Origin: UBA12481 sp012523435
GTDB taxonomy: Bacteria; Bacteroidota; Bacteroidia; Bacteroidales; UBA12481
Length of the DNA: 24,239 bases
NCBI GenBank assembly: GCA_028686135.1
Contig: JAQUCP010000028.1
Span: 1-24,239, forward strand
Reading direction: 5' to 3'
Part shown: piece after piece, positions 21,671-24,239 of the stretch
Layout: each line of letters begins with the position of its first letter
How positions within the stretch are numbered: the first letter of the stretch is position 1
Program-made: the position numbers and the translations under genes
Notes under the pieces: model-generated
What the model saw: only the letters and a program-made list of their open reading frames with translations
What the model was told of the DNA's origin: nothing
Databases searched by the model: none

Positions 21671-23458
21671 ATGAAAACACGATATAACATTCTGGTCGGC
21701 GCCGCCCTGATACTAGGGCTGATGATTTTGACTCCGGCAGCCGCAACAGCGCAGGAATATGCTTCCGACCCACAGTTCAGGGTTAAGCTCGATTTTAATC
21801 GGTGGCATGATGTACATGAGCTTTATGATGATATGAGGCGGTTAGAGGAGGCTTACCCCCAGTTTCTGAAGATGGAGAGCATCGGAAAGAGTCATAACGG
21901 ACTGGATATCATGGTAATGACTATCAATAACCCCAAAACCGGTCCGGAGATGGGAAAAGCGGCGATGTACATTGATGCCAACATCCACGGCAATGAGATC
22001 CAGGGAGGCGAGGTGTGTCTTTACACCATCTGGTATCTGATGGAAAACTACGGAAAGATTGGAGAGATTACGCGATTGGTTGACGAGCGTGTCTTTTATA
22101 TTTTCCCCACGGTAAATCCTGATGGTCGGCAGCATTTCATGGAAGGAGATGGAGGGAACTCCAGAACCGGTCAGGTTCCGGTAGATGAGGACAACGACGG
22201 GCTTTTTGATGAAGATGGTCCCAACGACCTCAACGGCAATGGGGTGATTGAGACCATCCGGAAATATGTACCGGGGCAGGGTGATTACCGGATCAGTCGG
22301 ACCGACAGCCGGATGATGGAGCCTATACCATTCGGAGAAACAGGCGATTACATCATTTTAGGGCAGGAGGGCATTGACGATGATGGTGATGGGATGGTCA
22401 ATGAGGATGGTCCTGGCAGCTACGATCCCAACCGTAACTGGGGGGTTGACTGGCAGCCCAACTACATTCAGGGGGGATCCATGGATTATCCTTTCCAGTT
22501 GCCGGAAGCCAGGGCGGTGAACGACTTTTTGATGGCGCATCCGAATATTGCCGGGGTGCAAGCTTATCACAATTCGGGCGGGATGATACTCCGTGGTCCG
22601 GGTGCTGAATCGCTGGGTGAATATCCGGGATCTGATGTGCGGGTGTATGATGAGTTAGGGCAGAATGGTGAGCGGATACTCCCCTACTATCGATATATTG
22701 TGATATGGAGTGGTCTGTACACGGTGCATGGAGGGTTTATCGACTGGACCAGCGACGGGCTTGGGATCATCTCGTTCTCAAATGAATTGTGGAATTCCTC
22801 ACAATACTTCAACAGTCCCGAGCTGATGAAGCAGGCAGAAGATCCGGACAGTCCGATAGCCAGAAACCGGAGTCGTTATTTCTTTGATGACAAGTTAGAG
22901 TTTGGAGATCAGTTCATGGAGTGGAAAGCGTTTGATCATCCTCAGTATGGGGAGGTTGAGCTAGGTGGCTCGTGGAAGAAGACTCAGGGTCGGGTTCCGC
23001 CTCGGTTTATGAACGAAGAGTTATGTCATCGGAATATGGCTTTCACGCTTTATCAGGCTGATGAGATGCCGATGATGCAAATTGGGGAGGTTCAAGTTAA
23101 GAAGATAGAAGATGATGTGTACCGTGTTTGGATTGATCTCACCAATCCGAAAGTAGCACCCACCATCACCGCCCGCGCAGCTAGCAACAAGTTAGTGCGA
23201 CCGGATCTGATACTGTTTGAGGGCAAGCCAGAGGTGATATCAGCCAGTTGGATCAGCAACAAGAACACCTTCGACTACCTCAACCCCATTACGGATCTTA
23301 TTGATCAAAAGGAACTTAAGAGGTTGATCATTCGAAATGGTCATCCGGGTAAAACGACTCGCACCTTACAGTATTTAGTGAAAGGGAGGGGATCGGTCAC
23401 GATCACGTACGACAGTGTCAAGGGCGGCAATGTAAGCAAGAAGTTGAGTATTGATTAG
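21671..23458 (+). CDS. Secreted M14-family zinc carboxypeptidase (active-site residues intact)
   Basis: A 595-residue protein with a clear signal peptide (LVGAALILGLMILTPAAATAQ, cleavage near 28). The M14 catalytic set is complete: HGNE (H106, E109) as zinc ligands, VNPDGR, DPNRNW (R255) for the substrate carboxylate, AYHNSGG (H300) as third zinc ligand, and FSNELW (E372) as the likely general base. Between NPDG and RNW lie two Asp-rich loops, DEDNDGLFDEDGPNDLNGNG (172-191) and DDDGDGMVNEDGPG, resembling thrombospondin-type-3/EF-hand calcium sites. A beta-rich C-terminal region follows (about 440-595). The enzyme should remove C-terminal residues from peptides outside the cytoplasm. No T9SS sorting domain is present, so the periplasm or a non-T9SS surface location is likely. 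It is the second gene of an operon with a degenerate paralogue and ends before a strong terminator. Confidence 0.9.
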   Translation: MKTRYNILVGAALILGLMILTPAAATAQEYASDPQFRVKLDFNRWHDVHELYDDMRRLEEAYPQFLKMESIGKSHNGLDIMVMTINNPKTGPEMGKAAMYIDANIHGNEIQGGEVCLYTIWYLMENYGKIGEITRLVDERVFYIFPTVNPDGRQHFMEGDGGNSRTGQVPVDEDNDGLFDEDGPNDLNGNGVIETIRKYVPGQGDYRISRTDSRMMEPIPFGETGDYIILGQEGIDDDGDGMVNEDGPGSYDPNRNWGVDWQPNYIQGGSMDYPFQLPEARAVNDFLMAHPNIAGVQAYHNSGGMILRGPGAESLGEYPGSDVRVYDELGQNGERILPYYRYIVIWSGLYTVHGGFIDWTSDGLGIISFSNELWNSSQYFNSPELMKQAEDPDSPIARNRSRYFFDDKLEFGDQFMEWKAFDHPQYGEVELGGSWKKTQGRVPPRFMNEELCHRNMAFTLYQADEMPMMQIGEVQVKKIEDDVYRVWIDLTNPKVAPTITARAASNKLVRPDLILFEGKPEVISASWISNKNTFDYLNPITDLIDQKELKRLIIRNGHPGKTTRTLQYLVKGRGSVTITYDSVKGGNVSKKLSID

Positions 23459-23486
23459 TTGGTTTTAGGTTTGGTTTAGTTGTAGA

Positions 23487-23519
23487 AAACGCCGGAAGGA
23501 ATCTCCGGCGTTTCTTTTG
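23487..23519 (+). terminator. Rho-independent terminator of the M14 operon
   Basis: A perfect 10-bp stem (23487-23496 with 23504-23513, core CGCCGGA/TCCGGCG) with a 7-nt loop is followed by TTTCTTTTG. It lies 28 bp after the stop codon of the carboxypeptidase gene. The A-run before the stem is short, so it probably acts mainly on the plus strand. Confidence 0.88.
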
Positions 23520-23533
23520 TAATCTTTTTTGGG

Positions 23534-23561
23534 CCTTATCAAATAGACCTTATCAAATAGA
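23534..23561. repeat. Two tandem copies of a 14-bp unit (CCTTATCAAATAGA)
   Basis: The unit occurs exactly twice, at 23534-23547 and 23548-23561, and runs directly into the palindromic ACCTGTCAGGT pair. The CC at its start is also the start of the palindrome core, so the array may have arisen by slippage at a repeat boundary. Confidence 0.8.
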
Positions 23562-23590
23562 CCTGTCAGGTCTTAAACCTGTCAGGTTTA
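23559..23590. repeat. Two adjacent ACCTGTCAGGT palindromes
   Basis: A 15-nt palindrome (23559-23573) and a 17-nt palindrome (23574-23590), each with a single central T, lie back to back and share the 11-mer ACCTGTCAGGT (23561-23571 and 23577-23587). The second contains the TAA stop codon of the minus-strand YceI gene. The arrangement is direct here, while at 19600-19633 two such cores face each other in one long palindrome. Confidence 0.85.
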
Positions 23591-24163
23591 TTTTCGCTTT
23601 CCGACGATGGTAACATCCACCGGGATCATATCGTCGATAGCGTTATTTCCCAGGTTTTGGAAGAATTTTCCTGAACCAAAGCGAACATCATAGAGGGATC
23701 GGTCGAAGGTAACGCGGGCCTGAAAAACATCGCCTGCACGCTTTACCGTAAAGGCCAGTGGGTGGGTTTTGCCTTTGATAGTGAGGTTAGCTTTTACGTT
23801 AGCTTCCCCATCTTTAAATGTGGAGCTTTCGGTAATGGTAAGTATAGAGGTTGGGTGTGTCTCCACCGAGAAGAAATCGTCGGATTTCAGGTGGCCAACG
23901 AGTCGGGCATTTTGACTAGCATCTTTGATATCATCCACGATAATGGAATCCATATTGATCAGGAATGTCCCGGAAATCAATTTGTTGTTTCCAATTTCAA
24001 ACACACCCTCCTTCAGCAGCAGTCGGCCGTTATGGCTTTTCACCGGCGTTTTCCCAGTCCAGCGAATCACAGAGGCATCGGTAACGGCGACATATTTTTG
24101 GGCAATGCCCGACTGGCTAATCAGCAGGGTGGCACTCAGGAACAGCATTAACACTTTTTTCAT
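23588..24163 (-). CDS. Secreted YceI-family lipid-binding-like protein
   Basis: A 191-residue protein with a signal peptide (MKKVLMLFLSATLLISQSG, cleavage after GIAQ). The mature part fits the YceI beta-barrel: SVIRWTGKTPV...HNGRLLLKEGVFEI at the start, a GTFLINMDSI strand, ARLVGHLKSDDFFSVETHPTS in the middle, NLTIKGKTHPLAF and DRSLYDVRFGS towards the end. YceI proteins form a lipocalin-like barrel that binds isoprenoid-type lipids in characterised members; the ligand here is unknown and it probably acts in the periplasm. It converges on the M14 operon, and its stop lies within a palindromic repeat. I see no clear TAnnTTTG promoter in the remaining 76 bp upstream, which is A+T-rich. Confidence 0.9.
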   Translation of the reverse strand: MKKVLMLFLSATLLISQSGIAQKYVAVTDASVIRWTGKTPVKSHNGRLLLKEGVFEIGNNKLISGTFLINMDSIIVDDIKDASQNARLVGHLKSDDFFSVETHPTSILTITESSTFKDGEANVKANLTIKGKTHPLAFTVKRAGDVFQARVTFDRSLYDVRFGSGKFFQNLGNNAIDDMIPVDVTIVGKRK

Positions 24164-24239
24164 ATTGATAGTTGTTTAATTATTACTTGTTTATGTAAAT
24201 AGTTAAACAAAAAAGTTGGAAAAAAGATTTAGGCCTTAT

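Noticed and set aside
24232..24239. GGCCTTAT at the right edge repeats the start of the 23534 tandem unit
   Set aside because: An 8-bp match at the window edge can be chance; the continuation needed to call another repeat copy is outside.

Overview
The window comes from a member of the Bacteroidota. The support is two giant secreted proteins ending in type IX secretion (T9SS) sorting domains with a YPNP motif, Bacteroidota-type promoters (TTTG, about 19-20 bp, TAnnTTTG) that can be read by eye, small DUF4402-like secreted proteins, and the TatD hydrolase / TcdA gene pair. I cannot place it below phylum. No rRNA, tRNA, CRISPR array, transposase or phage gene is visible.

Layout. (1) 1-11685, minus strand: a surface-protein region. 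A 1970-residue mosaic adhesin-like T9SS protein (5773-11685) is followed by a 1190-residue T9SS protein (2026-5598). The second protein appears to head an operon with three small DUF4402-like secreted proteins (1434-1982, 818-1420, 226-825). The first codons of another secreted protein, with its own promoter, leave the window at position 1. The two large proteins share a C-terminal module of about 512 residues, so the region grew partly by duplication. (2) 11963-15618, plus strand: a compact operon of a lysine 2,3-aminomutase-like radical SAM enzyme, two different ATP-grasp ligases and a GNAT acetyltransferase. The last three genes are joined by ATGA overlaps. This looks like a small pathway making an acetylated beta-lysine amide or peptide, and it is my best candidate for an undescribed system. 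(3) 15670-17068, plus strand: housekeeping tatD-like and tcdA genes that overlap, ended by a bidirectional terminator. (4) 17129-18108, minus strand: an A+T-rich pair encoding a lipoprotein and a two-helix membrane protein, both unrecognised. (5) 18317-19576, plus strand: a URO-D-superfamily methyltransferase-like gene standing alone. (6) 19680-23458, plus strand: two secreted M14 carboxypeptidase-like proteins in one operon. The second keeps every catalytic residue. The first has the zinc motif reversed (ExxH for HxxE) and has lost the third ligand and the catalytic glutamate. (7) 23588-24163, minus strand: a secreted YceI-family protein.

Short palindromic repeats with the core ACCTGTCAGGT flank the peptidase operon on both sides. 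The four best promoters all drive minus-strand genes. The strong AAGGAGG ribosome binding sites on both peptidase genes stand out against mostly SD-less neighbours.
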